A stretch of DNA of 24,462 nucleotides from an uncultured Collinsella sp. Lineage in GTDB: Bacteria > Actinomycetota > Coriobacteriia > Coriobacteriales > Coriobacteriaceae. Positions 7,820 through 14,888 of the stretch are shown in pieces (within the stretch, counting starts at the first letter, position 1; every line of letters starts with the position of its first letter). A model generated the notes under the pieces. The model saw only the letters and a list, made by a program, of their open reading frames with translations, was not told where the DNA came from and ran no database searches. The DNA is taken from the NCBI GenBank assembly GCA_900550815.1, contig URTW01000005.1:1-24462 (forward strand). The letters are read 5' to 3'. The translations under genes and the position numbers were made by a program.

Positions 7820-7858
7820 ACGGGCGGTTCGGACAAACATCCGGGCCGCCCGTTTTTT
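7820..7858 (+). terminator. Rho-independent terminator of the B12 operon
   Basis: CGGGCGG (7821-7827) pairs with CCGCCCG (7846-7852), with an inner CGGA/TCCG stem. TTTTTT follows at 7853-7858. It lies 23 bp after the stop of the second DUF4430 gene. Confidence 0.9.
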
Positions 7859-7894
7859 CATGCGAATGGGACTGGGCCGCCGGGTCTCTCGGCA

Positions 7895-7931
7895 AACAAA
7901 AAACCGGTTGGAATGGGAATTCCAACCGGTT
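7895..7931 (-). terminator. Rho-independent terminator of the minus-strand gtrA-like gene
   Basis: A perfect 13-bp stem, AACCGGTTGGAAT (7902-7914) with ATTCCAACCGGTT (7919-7931), has a 4-nt loop. Read on the minus strand it is followed by a T-rich tract, the complement of CAAACAAAAAA. It lies 26 bp past the minus-strand stop at 7958. Confidence 0.88.
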
Positions 7932-7957
7932 ATACATTCAGGCAAATAGTGAATCGA

Positions 7958-8365
7958 CTACGACCGTGCGCCCTCGAGGAAGAAGCGACGGCTAAAGTAG
8001 TTGTACCAGGTGACGAGGAACGTTGCGATGGCCTTCATAGCCTGGTAGCCGATGCTTAAAAACGTGACGCCCACAAACATGTACAGGTCGTTGAGGCCCA
8101 GACCGATTACCGACAGGATGGTGAAGATCGTGAACTCGCGCTTGCGGCTCATGCCCTCGCGATGGTCGAACACGTACTTCATGCTGAGCCAGTAGTTAAC
8201 CACGACGGACGTGGTAAACGAGACCGTCGTGCTCATCAAAAAATCGAGGTGGAACAGCTCGACGAGCGCAATAAGCATGCCCCAGTCGATGCCAAAGGAG
8301 ATAAGACCCACGACAGCGAACTTGAGGAACTGCTTGGTATGAGGTTGTGCCAGCGCCTTGCGCAC
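7958..8365 (-). CDS. GtrA-like family membrane protein (copy 2)
   Basis: This 135-residue protein starts at GTG 8365 on the minus strand. It has four hydrophobic segments, near residues 14-34, 42-62, 78-98 and 104-124. It also has the GtrA-family pattern: an N-terminal 'FLKFAVVGLISFGIDWGML', a central 'NYWLSMKYVF' followed by charged 'REGMSRKREF', and an Arg-rich end ('FSRRFFLEG'). GtrA proteins are small polytopic membrane proteins implicated in moving lipid-linked sugars across the membrane for cell-surface glycosylation. That is family knowledge; the substrate here is unknown. It is clearly a paralogue of the protein at 8584-8979 (shared 'MKYVF', 'EGMSR.REF', 'LSVIGL.LND'). A candidate promoter and hairpin in the 218-bp gap suggest its own transcript. 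The ribosome site is weak. Confidence 0.88.
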   Translation of the reverse strand: MRKALAQPHTKQFLKFAVVGLISFGIDWGMLIALVELFHLDFLMSTTVSFTTSVVVNYWLSMKYVFDHREGMSRKREFTIFTILSVIGLGLNDLYMFVGVTFLSIGYQAMKAIATFLVTWYNYFSRRFFLEGARS

Positions 8366-8447
8366 GTAATCACATCCAATGCGTTGATGAATCGAGCAGA
8401 GGATACTTTAGAGCTTTTGCAAGGGAAACGTAAGGTCTTTGCCAAGA

Positions 8448-8475
8448 ACTATATGAACTCGCCAAATTTTCAAGA
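8448..8475 (-). promoter_or_regulatory. Candidate promoter for gtrA-like copy 2
   Basis: On the minus strand TCTTGA (8475-8470), a 16-bp spacer, then TATAGT (8453-8448). This predicts a ~76-nt leader to GTG 8365. Confidence 0.35.
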
Positions 8476-8513
8476 GCTAATCCGCAGACGTTGAAAAATT
8501 GCCCGTAAACGAA

Positions 8514-8563
8514 CGATGCCCGCGGGCGATACTGTGCTGAGCGCGCATTGTCCGTGGGCATCG
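8514..8563 (-). terminator. Possible terminator/hairpin between the two gtrA-like genes
   Basis: CGATGCCCGCGG (from 8514) pairs with CCGTGGGCATCG (8552-8563), with one G-U/mismatch position. On the minus strand it lies 21 bp after the stop of the upstream gtrA-like gene and is followed by TTCGTTT. The loop is long and the T-tract broken, so it is a moderate candidate. Confidence 0.5.
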
Positions 8564-8583
8564 TAAGGCTGTAAGGTTGCGAG

Positions 8584-8979
8584 TTACTTGGTCTCGTCTC
8601 CCTCCAGGAAGATCTTTCGGGTCACAAAGTTGTAGACCATGACAAGCGCGGTGGCGCAGATCTTGGCGATATTGGCCTCGAGTCCCAGGCCGGCGTTGAG
8701 TGTCAGCACGATACCGTCGTTGAGTGCCAGGCCGATCACGGACAGCACGACAAAGATGATGAACTCGCGGCGGCGGCTCATGCCTTCCTTGTGCGCAAAC
8801 ACGTACTTCATGCTTGCGAGGTAGTTAAAGATGAGCGAGACGATAAAGCCACTGGTGTTGGCGATTAGGATGTTGAGGCCCAGACCGTAGTGGAGCAGAT
8901 TCATAATGCCAAAGTCGATAACCGTGGCAATGACACCGACGACGCCAAATTTCATGATCTGCGCAAGGAGCTTTTGCAT
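8584..8979 (-). CDS. GtrA-like family membrane protein (copy 1)
   Basis: This encodes 131 residues from ATG 8979, with AAGGCAGG just upstream on the minus strand. The frame is open to a TTG at 9042, but that TTG falls inside a strong hairpin and lacks a spaced ribosome site, so I prefer 8979. The start then also lines up with copy 2. There are four hydrophobic segments. The GtrA signature is visible: 'IMKFGVVGVIATVIDFGI', 'NYLASMKYVFAHKEGMSRRR', 'LSVIGLALNDG' and 'YNFVTRKIFLEGD'. The predicted role is flipping or transferring lipid-linked glycosyl carriers; the substrate is unknown. It lies 78 bp downstream of the fructose-bisphosphatase stop on the same strand and may share its transcript. 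Confidence 0.88.
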   Translation of the reverse strand: MQKLLAQIMKFGVVGVIATVIDFGIMNLLHYGLGLNILIANTSGFIVSLIFNYLASMKYVFAHKEGMSRRREFIIFVVLSVIGLALNDGIVLTLNAGLGLEANIAKICATALVMVYNFVTRKIFLEGDETK

Positions 8980-8997
8980 GGTACCTGCCTTAAGCTG

Positions 8998-9051
8998 GCG
9001 CCGAAGCGCCGCGGGGATGACAAACTCAGCAAGTTTAGCCAATCCCCGCGG
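8998..9051 (-). promoter_or_regulatory. Intercistronic structured RNA element between fbp and gtrA-like gene
   Basis: A perfect 10-bp stem, CCGCGGGGAT (9009-9018) with ATCCCCGCGG (9042-9051), encloses an inner AAACT/AGTTT stem (9022-9026, 9032-9036). Immediately beyond it on the minus strand is GGCGC-TTCG-GCGCC, a UUCG-tetraloop hairpin (8998-9011). No T-tract follows, so it is not a standard terminator. It may set relative expression of fbp and gtrA by stabilising or processing the mRNA (inference). Confidence 0.5.
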
Positions 9052-9057
9052 GTGGTG

Positions 9058-10974
9058 CTAGGCGCGCTCCTCGATAGCACCGTTTCTATATGCATCGAGC
9101 AGCTGACGCAGGTCTTGGATTTGGCTGCGGATCTTGGCGCCAGTATCGGTGTCGCTCACCATGCGGCGACGGTCTGCTTGGTCAAAACGGTTGGTCTCGC
9201 TTTCGATGTCCACGTTGCGCGTGAGTGCCTCGGCAACCGTCGTAAAGGCCTGATGCGACTTGAGACGGCATCCGCGCGAGCTCGAGATGAGTGTATAGCC
9301 GGCGATACCCGTCTTGGGATGGTAAGCGCGGCAGAAACCGCCATCGATGACCAGCAGTTTGCCGTTGGCGCGGATGGGCTGCTCGCCCTTGGTGGTTTTA
9401 ACGGGCGTGTGGCCGTTGATGATGTGGCCGGTCGGTGAACATGCCATGGGCGCGACGCCAAACTCGCGCATGATGTCATCGCAGACCGAGGGCGACTTGG
9501 TAAGCGTAAAGTACGGGTCCATCGGCTCGACCCAGGTACTCTTATCGGCGATATAGGCGCGCTCAAAGGTGCGCACCAGGCGTCCGCTGGCGGGTGAGCT
9601 AAAGCCAATCCACAGGTGCCACATCCAGTCGAGCGCGTCGCGGTCGCCCACGCGCCAGGCCCGGCGGGCGATGTAGTCGCAAAAATCGAGATAATCGCGG
9701 CCAGCGTGCCAGGTGCCCAAGCAGTTCATGCTGCTAAAGGTGCCGTCTTCGTTGAGCGGAACGCAGCCGTGGAAGAGCAGGTTGCCGTTGGCGACCTTGT
9801 ACATCGAGCCATGGGAATAGAGGAAATCGATATGGCGATGCAGGTGATCGGCGGTGACAAATTCGGACACGAGCTTGTCGATGATGTGCTGCTCCTGAGA
9901 CGTGAGCGTATAGGGGTCCGCCGGGTCGACGGTAGGGAAGTCGTTGGTCGTGAGCGGCCACACACTGCCGTCGGCGAGCGTGACCGTGCCGGTGTCGTGA
10001 TCGATCTTGTCGAGTAACAGGCGGTCGGTCATATCGAACTCGGGGTGGCGCTGGATAGTCTGGCCCTCGAGCTTAAAGAGCAGCACGTTGATAGCCTTGA
10101 TCAGCGGGGCGATGGACTCACCGGCGGTGTAGGTGACATCGGCAAAGGCGACAAGCTCACGCAGCGAGATGCCGTAATCGTTTTCGAGGATCTCGTAATT
10201 GTCGTAGCGTAGGTTGTTGCGCAGCACCGTGGCGATGCAGGCGGGCTCACCGGCCGCAGCGCCCATCCACAGCAGGTCGTGGTTGCCCCACTGGATGTCC
10301 AGCGAATGGTAGGTGAGCAGGCGGTCCATAATCTTGGCCGCGCCGCCGCCGCGGGCGAAGATATCGCCCACCAGGTGCAGGTGGTCGACGGCCAGGCGCT
10401 TGATGAGCGAGGCGAGCGACTCGATAAAGTCGTCGGCGCTGGCGGTCTCCAGGATGGACTCCACGATGCGCTCGTGATAGCGCACGCGATAGTTGTTCTC
10501 GTCCGGGTGCGTGTGCAACAACTCGTCGATGATGTAGGCGTAGTCGCGCGGGATGGCCTTACGCACCTTGGAGCGCGTGTAGCGGCTTGAAAGCGAGCGA
10601 GCGACCATGATGAGCTGGTCAAGCATCGTCCTGTACCAGGTGGGCGAGTCCTCGCGCTGGCTGCGGACCAGCTCGATCTTCTCGCGCGGGTAGTAGATGA
10701 GCGTGCACAGCTCGCCCTTTTCGTCAAAGGAGAGCGTGTCGCCAAAGATCTCGTCGACATGTTCGCGCACGACGCCCGAGCAGTTGTTGAGGATGTGCAT
10801 AAAGGCTTCGTACTCGCCATGCACGTCGCTCATAAAATGCTCGGTGCCTTTGGGCAGGTTGAGGATGGCCGAGAGATTGATGATCTCGGTAAACGCGGAT
10901 TGTTCGGTGGGGAACTGTCTCGACAGCAGGCGCAGATACTTGAAGTCTTGCGGGTTGCGATCGAATGCGACCAT
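9058..10974 (-). CDS. fbp: Fructose-1,6-bisphosphatase, class III
   Basis: This encodes 638 residues from ATG 10974, with GGAAGG 6 nt upstream on the minus strand. A more distal in-frame start at 11019 is not needed. The length fits class III (Firmicutes-type) FBPases. Calcineurin-like metallophosphatase motifs are present: 'SDVHGEYEAF' near residues 49-58, 'GDIFARGGGA' and 'WGNHDLLWMGA' near 228-238, and later 'FHGCVPLNEDG' and 'INGHTPVK'. The enzyme hydrolyses fructose-1,6-bisphosphate to fructose-6-phosphate in the cytoplasm for gluconeogenesis. That suits a bacterium using amino acids or peptides alongside sugars; two peptidases lie elsewhere in the window. A perfect inverted repeat sits 28-57 bp upstream of the start. 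The gtrA-like gene follows on the same strand. Confidence 0.97.
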   Translation of the reverse strand: MVAFDRNPQDFKYLRLLSRQFPTEQSAFTEIINLSAILNLPKGTEHFMSDVHGEYEAFMHILNNCSGVVREHVDEIFGDTLSFDEKGELCTLIYYPREKIELVRSQREDSPTWYRTMLDQLIMVARSLSSRYTRSKVRKAIPRDYAYIIDELLHTHPDENNYRVRYHERIVESILETASADDFIESLASLIKRLAVDHLHLVGDIFARGGGAAKIMDRLLTYHSLDIQWGNHDLLWMGAAAGEPACIATVLRNNLRYDNYEILENDYGISLRELVAFADVTYTAGESIAPLIKAINVLLFKLEGQTIQRHPEFDMTDRLLLDKIDHDTGTVTLADGSVWPLTTNDFPTVDPADPYTLTSQEQHIIDKLVSEFVTADHLHRHIDFLYSHGSMYKVANGNLLFHGCVPLNEDGTFSSMNCLGTWHAGRDYLDFCDYIARRAWRVGDRDALDWMWHLWIGFSSPASGRLVRTFERAYIADKSTWVEPMDPYFTLTKSPSVCDDIMREFGVAPMACSPTGHIINGHTPVKTTKGEQPIRANGKLLVIDGGFCRAYHPKTGIAGYTLISSSRGCRLKSHQAFTTVAEALTRNVDIESETNRFDQADRRRMVSDTDTGAKIRSQIQDLRQLLDAYRNGAIEERA

Positions 10975-11001
10975 GAAACACCTTCCGATGGGGCTGGTAA
11001 A

Positions 11002-11031
11002 ACTGATAAACAGCGTCAAACGTTTATCAGT
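11002..11031. promoter_or_regulatory. Perfect inverted repeat upstream of fbp (operator candidate)
   Basis: ACTGATAAAC (11002-11011) and GTTTATCAGT (11022-11031) are a perfect 10-bp inverted repeat with a 10-bp spacer. The half-site centres are about two helical turns apart. It lies in the fbp leader/promoter region, and a TTGACG on the minus strand falls in the spacer. No T-tract follows it, so a protein-binding site for a glycolysis/gluconeogenesis regulator is more likely than a terminator. Confidence 0.5.
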
Positions 11032-11195
11032 ATGCGCCGCTTTTGTTTCGATTTTGCGCCAGCGGCTGAATTGTCGGCTGAACGGTTTGGTAAATCGATT
11101 TAGTTGAGGTAGATATGGCGGTTGGGTGGAGACGACAGAGGGTGTTTTCTCAGATATTTATGCGTGGGGTCGGTGGAAACGATGGTGGTAAAGAT
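11032..11195. other. Non-coding gap between divergent fbp and degV-type genes
   Basis: The whole intergenic stretch is 320 bp (10975-11294). Apart from the two inverted repeats and the degV-side promoter listed separately, I see no convincing gene, RNA or terminator here. It is more AT-rich than its surroundings, as expected for divergent promoters. Confidence 0.5.
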
Positions 11196-11239
11196 GTTCA
11201 CTATTTTTGGTTCGATTTGGTAAATAGTGGACATATGTA
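11196..11239 (+). promoter_or_regulatory. Candidate promoter with overlapping inverted repeat for degV-type gene
   Basis: GTTCACTATTT (11196-11206) and AAATAGTGGAC (11222-11232) form an 11-bp inverted repeat with one mismatch. A possible promoter, TTCGAT (11211-11216), 17 bp, TATGTA (11234-11239), overlaps the right arm. This geometry suits repression by a dimeric regulator. The leader to ATG 11295 would be about 50 nt. Confidence 0.4.
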
Positions 11240-11294
11240 CCGCATGTAGGCTCACTGTGCGATAAGTTGCGCAGCAATGAGTAAGGAGCCTCAT

Positions 11295-12185
11295 ATGAGT
11301 GATTTTGTCCTGACCTGTGAATCCGCCGCCGACCGAACCCGTGAGTTCTTTGCGTCGCGCAATATCCCTGTCGTGTGTTTTCATTACGAGATCGACGATG
11401 TTGTCTATACGGACGATCTGTATCAGTCGATTACTCCGGACAAGTTTTTTGCCCAGATTGCCGCGGGCGCCATGCCCAAGACGTCTCAGGTGAGCGTGGG
11501 TGAGTACGAGGAGTTTTGGGAGCCGTTTGTTGCCGAGGGTAAAGACGTGCTGCACCTGACGTTGTCGTCGGGTATTTCGGGCACGTATGGATCGGCCTGC
11601 GTTGCGGCGCAGATGCTCGCGGATCGCTATCCCCAGGGTGGCAAAGTGCGCGTCATCGATTCGCTGGCGGCGTCTTCGGACTTTGGCCTGTTGCTGGAAT
11701 ATGCCGCCGACGTGCGCGATAGCGGGGCTTCACTCGACGAGACGGCTGCCTGGATCGAGGAGCACAAACTCAACCTGCACCACTGGTTCTTCTCGACCGA
11801 TCTTTCGAGCTACCTACGAGGCGGTCGCATTTCGGCTGCGAGCGCGATCATCGGCACGGCGCTTAAGATTTGCCCGCTTATGACGGTCGATTCCGAAGGT
11901 AAGCTGTCGCCACGTGAGAAGATTCGCACTAAGAAGCGAGCGATTTCCGAGATGGCTAAGACCATGATGGCACACGTGCTGGACGGTGCGGATTATTCGG
12001 GTAAGTGCATCATGTCGCACTCGGCGTGCGGCGAGGATGCCGAGGCAGTTGCGGCGCTGATTGAGGAACAGGTTCCGCAGCTTAAAGGCAAGATTGAGAT
12101 CAATGACATCGGTACTCTGATTGGCTCGCATACCGGACCTGGTACGGTGGCGCTCTTCTTTATGGGCGACAAGCGCGTGGATTAA
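11295..12185 (+). CDS. DegV family (FakB-like) fatty-acid-binding protein
   Basis: This encodes 296 residues from ATG 11295, with AAGGAG (11283-11288) 6 nt upstream; the ATG at 11277 precedes that ribosome site and is rejected. DegV features: an N-terminal strand 'FVLTCESAADRT' and 'SQVSVGEYEEFW'. These are followed by the fatty-acid head-group loop 'LTLSSGISGTYGSA', 'VIDSLAASSDFGLLL', 'LSSYLRGGRIS' near residue 171, and C-terminal 'IGSHTGPGTVALFF'. DegV/FakB proteins bind a fatty acid and, with the kinase FakA, present it for phosphorylation and entry into phospholipid synthesis. No fakA lies nearby, so the exact role is unproven. It appears to be a single-gene transcript between an upstream operator-like repeat and the terminator at 12227-12254. 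Confidence 0.95.
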   Translation: MSDFVLTCESAADRTREFFASRNIPVVCFHYEIDDVVYTDDLYQSITPDKFFAQIAAGAMPKTSQVSVGEYEEFWEPFVAEGKDVLHLTLSSGISGTYGSACVAAQMLADRYPQGGKVRVIDSLAASSDFGLLLEYAADVRDSGASLDETAAWIEEHKLNLHHWFFSTDLSSYLRGGRISAASAIIGTALKICPLMTVDSEGKLSPREKIRTKKRAISEMAKTMMAHVLDGADYSGKCIMSHSACGEDAEAVAALIEEQVPQLKGKIEINDIGTLIGSHTGPGTVALFFMGDKRVD

Positions 12186-12226
12186 TTTGCCCCATCACAT
12201 CGCTGCATGATTGTTCAAACGAAAAC

Positions 12227-12254
12227 GGCCCGCCTCACGTTTGTGGGGCGGGCC
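12227..12254. terminator. Bidirectional terminator between convergent genes
   Basis: GGCCCGCCTCAC (12227-12238) pairs with GTGGGGCGGGCC (12243-12254), with one G-U pair and a 4-nt loop. On the plus strand TTGCTGTT follows. On the minus strand GTTTTCGTTT follows, a better T-tract. It lies between the convergent degV-type and TIM-barrel genes. Confidence 0.8.
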
Positions 12255-12266
12255 TTGCTGTTACGA

Positions 12267-13358
12267 TTAGCGTTTCTTTCCGCGGAAGAAAAAGCCGTGC
12301 AGTGACGGCTTGAGGCCGCGGTTGGCGCGATGCTCCTCGACGCGCTCGTGGATCGAAGCGACGCGCTCGATGACTTCGTCGGGAATCGGCACGTCGGGAT
12401 TCATGTTCTCGACCTGGCTGACCTCGGCGGCGGCGACCTGGTCGATAATGGGCACATCGTCGCGCGAGATGACAGGTGTGGCGTCTTCCTTCATCTTGCG
12501 ATAACGCTGCATCATGTCGGTCTGTAGCTGCTGTGCCGAAGGCGGCGTCCAGATGATGGCGTTGGCGCCGGCGGCGATGGTCTCACGGATGCTCTCGGGC
12601 GTCTTGCCGCCCGGCGCGATGAGCGGCAGGTTGGGATAGTGCTCGCGCAGCTCGCGTAGGACCTGGGGCGTGTTTTTGCCGGCGGCGATGTTGAGGATCT
12701 TGGCGCCGGCGCGCACTTTGGCATGCGCATCGTCGTCGCAGCGAACGACCGTGGCGATGACAGGGATGTCAGCGATGTTGGTGATGTGCTCGACCATCTC
12801 GGCAGTAGCGGGGGAGTTGACCACGCAGCCCGCCGCGCCCTGCATCTCTGAGACGGCTGCCATCTGCACGGAGCGCTTACCGGTCGTAGTTCCGCCGCCC
12901 ACGCCTACAAAGACCGGGCACTCGGCGACGGTCAGCAGCGCCTGCGTAATGGCCGGCTGCGGCGTGAAGGGGTAAACGGCAAAGACGGCATCGGCATTGG
13001 AGTTGCGGATAACCGCGACGTCGGTGGTGTAGATGAGCGATTTGATGCGACGGCCGAAAAGCGTAAAGCCGCTGGCCTCCTCGATCTCGTCGGGCATGCG
13101 AAGGGCCGCCTTGCGCAGGCGCCCGTCGATGGGCAGGGGCTCCATAGGGAGTAGGCCGTTGGGCGTGACGGCTACTTGGGGCTCGGTGAACTCGTCTGCG
13201 AGCTCGACCTCGGAGAAATCGACCGCGGCGACGATGTCCTCGTGAACCTCGGCGGGTACATCGATGGGAGCTTGGTCGTTTGCCGCGGCAGGCGTGTCGA
13301 AGGAGCTGGTGCCGACGAAGGAGTCGACGCGCTCATTTAGATCGTTGAGGGTATCCAT
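12267..13358 (-). CDS. TIM-barrel protein of unknown function ('hydrolase'-annotated family)
   Basis: This encodes 363 residues from ATG 13358; the open frame extends to 13598 but the upstream part looks non-coding. The core (about residues 85-290) has the alternating strand/helix pattern of a (beta/alpha)8 barrel. It contains 'RRIKSLIYTTDVAVIRN', 'AVYPFTPQPAITQAL', a Gly-rich 'VFVGVGGGTTTGKR' and 'AAGCVVNSPATAEMVEHI'. A phosphate-binding-like end follows: 'LPLIAPGGKTPESIR', 'GANAIIWTPPS'. I recall close relatives in gut Firmicutes annotated only as 'hydrolase'. No catalytic assignment can be defended. An acidic N-terminal extension (~85 residues) and a charged C-terminal tail ending in 'FFFRGKKR' flank the core. 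It is transcribed alone, divergent from the small membrane protein gene. Confidence 0.8.
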   Translation of the reverse strand: MDTLNDLNERVDSFVGTSSFDTPAAANDQAPIDVPAEVHEDIVAAVDFSEVELADEFTEPQVAVTPNGLLPMEPLPIDGRLRKAALRMPDEIEEASGFTLFGRRIKSLIYTTDVAVIRNSNADAVFAVYPFTPQPAITQALLTVAECPVFVGVGGGTTTGKRSVQMAAVSEMQGAAGCVVNSPATAEMVEHITNIADIPVIATVVRCDDDAHAKVRAGAKILNIAAGKNTPQVLRELREHYPNLPLIAPGGKTPESIRETIAAGANAIIWTPPSAQQLQTDMMQRYRKMKEDATPVISRDDVPIIDQVAAAEVSQVENMNPDVPIPDEVIERVASIHERVEEHRANRGLKPSLHGFFFRGKKR

Positions 13359-13511
13359 GGAGACTCGATTCTGTGTGATGACGGCCGGCGCGATGCAGCC
13401 GGAATTGCGAATGCTAAATCGTTTGACGAGTTGATTTTTCCCCGCTGCGCCATCCGTTAGACCGAAGGGCAGGTGAACGTGAAGGAGCTGTGGTGGCGGG
13501 GATCGAGGTGC

Positions 13512-13517
13512 TATCTT
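13512..13517 (+). promoter_or_regulatory. Extended -10 element for the small membrane protein gene
   Basis: TGCTATCTT (13509-13517) is a TGn-extended -10 box. No good -35 is visible. It predicts a start near 13524 and a ~26-nt leader that includes the GAGAGG ribosome site. Confidence 0.35.
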
Positions 13518-13549
13518 GAAAGTCCCGTTTACAAGAGAGGTGACGCGGT

Positions 13550-13720
13550 ATGGAATTTTCGGCAATGTTGGGCTCGATTGGCCTGTGTGTGGGCGCAATC
13601 GTTGCCGCCGCGGTCATCTACTTTGTGGTCACGGCCATTAAGGGAAAAAGGGCCGAACGCAAGGAGCGCGCGATGCTTAAACAGCATCGCGACCAGCAGG
13701 GCAAACGCGCACAGAGATAG
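13550..13720 (+). CDS. Small single-span membrane protein, 56 aa
   Basis: ATG 13550 to TAG 13718-13720 encodes 56 residues, below common annotation cut-offs. GAGAGG (13535-13540) lies about 9 nt upstream, behind an extended -10 element. Residues ~6-30 form one hydrophobic helix ('MLGSIGLCVGAIVAAAVIYF' and onward). A strongly basic, helical tail follows, rich in Lys, Arg and Gln, ending GKRAQR. The positive-inside rule places the tail in the cytoplasm. I do not recognise a named family. It stands between divergent and convergent minus-strand genes, so it is an independent unit. Longer frames over the same bases are shadows. I take it as real on the ribosome site, promoter and clean helix-plus-basic-tail design. 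Confidence 0.65.
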   Translation: MEFSAMLGSIGLCVGAIVAAAVIYFVVTAIKGKRAERKERAMLKQHRDQQGKRAQR

Positions 13721-13744
13721 CTTGTTGAGTTTTGGATCCGTGCG

Positions 13745-14848
13745 CTAGCTGCGTTTTCGGATCAGGGCAATGTAGAAGCCCTCAAAATCGCGGCTAGGCG
13801 GAATGGTCAGCGTGCCGGGCATACCGTTGGCGACGGCCGAGACATGGCCGGCGGCGATGGCCTCGGTGAGGGCGTTGCACTCGATATGCGGCTCCTCGCC
13901 GGCATCCTGGTCGCGACGCGCTTCACTTTCGCTCGGTGTGCCGTCGAGGGGGATAAGCTCGCAATCCATGTGCTTGTCGAGGGCCTCTTGCAGGGCGTCC
14001 TCGTTTTCCTGCGGCATGATCGAACAGGTGGAATAGACGAGCGTGCCGCCCGGTTTGAGGGCTCCCATGGCGCGGTCCAGAAGCGCGCGCTGCGAGCGGG
14101 CGCACTTGACGAGCAGCTGCTCGGTCAGGCCGCGCAGGCTTTTCTCGTTGCCGCTGATGACGGTGCCCGTGCCGGTGCAGGGGGCGTCGAGCAGGATGCG
14201 GTCAAAGCGGAAGAACTCGTCGAGCTCGCGTGCGTCGATGCGCATGACGGGCACGTTTTTGGCACCCTGGCGATGGAGGTTCGACTCGAGCTTTTCGGCG
14301 CGGGGAATGCTCATCTCGCAGGCCGTGAGGTGTGCCTGGCCCTGGGTGAGGGCGGCGATCTGCGTCGTCTTGCCGCCGGGGGCCGCGCACATGTCCAGGA
14401 TGTCCTCGCCGGCCTGAGCGCCCAGGACCAACGGCGGCATCATGGACGACAGGCTCTGCAGGTAGATTTTGCCGTCGCGGTAGATGTCGAGATCCCACAG
14501 ATCGGAAACCTGGGCCTCGGGCAGGATAAAGGCGTCCGGATACCAGGTAACGGTTTGGTGCGCGATGCCGGCGGCATCGAGCGCCGCAACGATGTCCTCG
14601 GCGGTCGCCTTGAGCGTGTTGGCGCGCAGCGTGACCGGGCGTGTGGCCGCGGCGCCGAAGCCCTCGATCATGAGCTCGGCATCGGGGGGCGTATAGGCGC
14701 CGGCAACCGTGTCGACCATAAAGCGCGGCAGGTCGGCGGCGCAGGGAAGAGCGGCAAGCTGGTCGGAAAGCTCGGTGGAGACAAACTGCCTAAGCTTGAG
14801 CTCGGGCTTAACCTGCTTTTTCTGCTTACGACGACGCGGCTTGGACAT
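13745..14848 (-). CDS. RsmB/NOP2-type m5C RNA methyltransferase
   Basis: This encodes 367 residues from ATG 14848, with AAGGAAAG upstream on the minus strand. A Lys/Arg-rich N-terminus (residues 1-20, likely RNA-contacting) precedes the methyltransferase. SAM-binding motif I is 'LDMCAAPGGKT' (151-161), motif IV is 'LLDAPCTGTG' (219-228, C224), and motif VI is 'YSTCS' (272-276, C275). The paired PC and TC cysteines are those used by RNA m5C methyltransferases: one attacks C6 of the target cytosine, the other helps release. The substrate could be 16S rRNA (RsmB/RsmF-like) or tRNA. The N-terminal NusB-like domain of true RsmB is absent, making the RsmF/NOP2 branch likelier. The metRS-like gene ends 40 bp upstream on the same strand, so the two may form a translation-related operon. 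Confidence 0.92.
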   Translation of the reverse strand: MSKPRRRKQKKQVKPELKLRQFVSTELSDQLAALPCAADLPRFMVDTVAGAYTPPDAELMIEGFGAAATRPVTLRANTLKATAEDIVAALDAAGIAHQTVTWYPDAFILPEAQVSDLWDLDIYRDGKIYLQSLSSMMPPLVLGAQAGEDILDMCAAPGGKTTQIAALTQGQAHLTACEMSIPRAEKLESNLHRQGAKNVPVMRIDARELDEFFRFDRILLDAPCTGTGTVISGNEKSLRGLTEQLLVKCARSQRALLDRAMGALKPGGTLVYSTCSIMPQENEDALQEALDKHMDCELIPLDGTPSESEARRDQDAGEEPHIECNALTEAIAAGHVSAVANGMPGTLTIPPSRDFEGFYIALIRKRS

Positions 14849-14888
14849 CCGTCTTTCCTTCCCATTCCATTACATGTCGAGTGTTGTT

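Noticed and set aside
8370..8561. 63-codon minus-strand frame between the gtrA-like genes
   Set aside because: Runs through the intergenic hairpin, has no ribosome site and no protein-like pattern.
9042..9051. TTG at 9042 as start of gtrA-like copy 1
   Set aside because: It lies in a strong hairpin with no spaced ribosome site; ATG 8979 has AAGGCAGG upstream and aligns with the paralogue.
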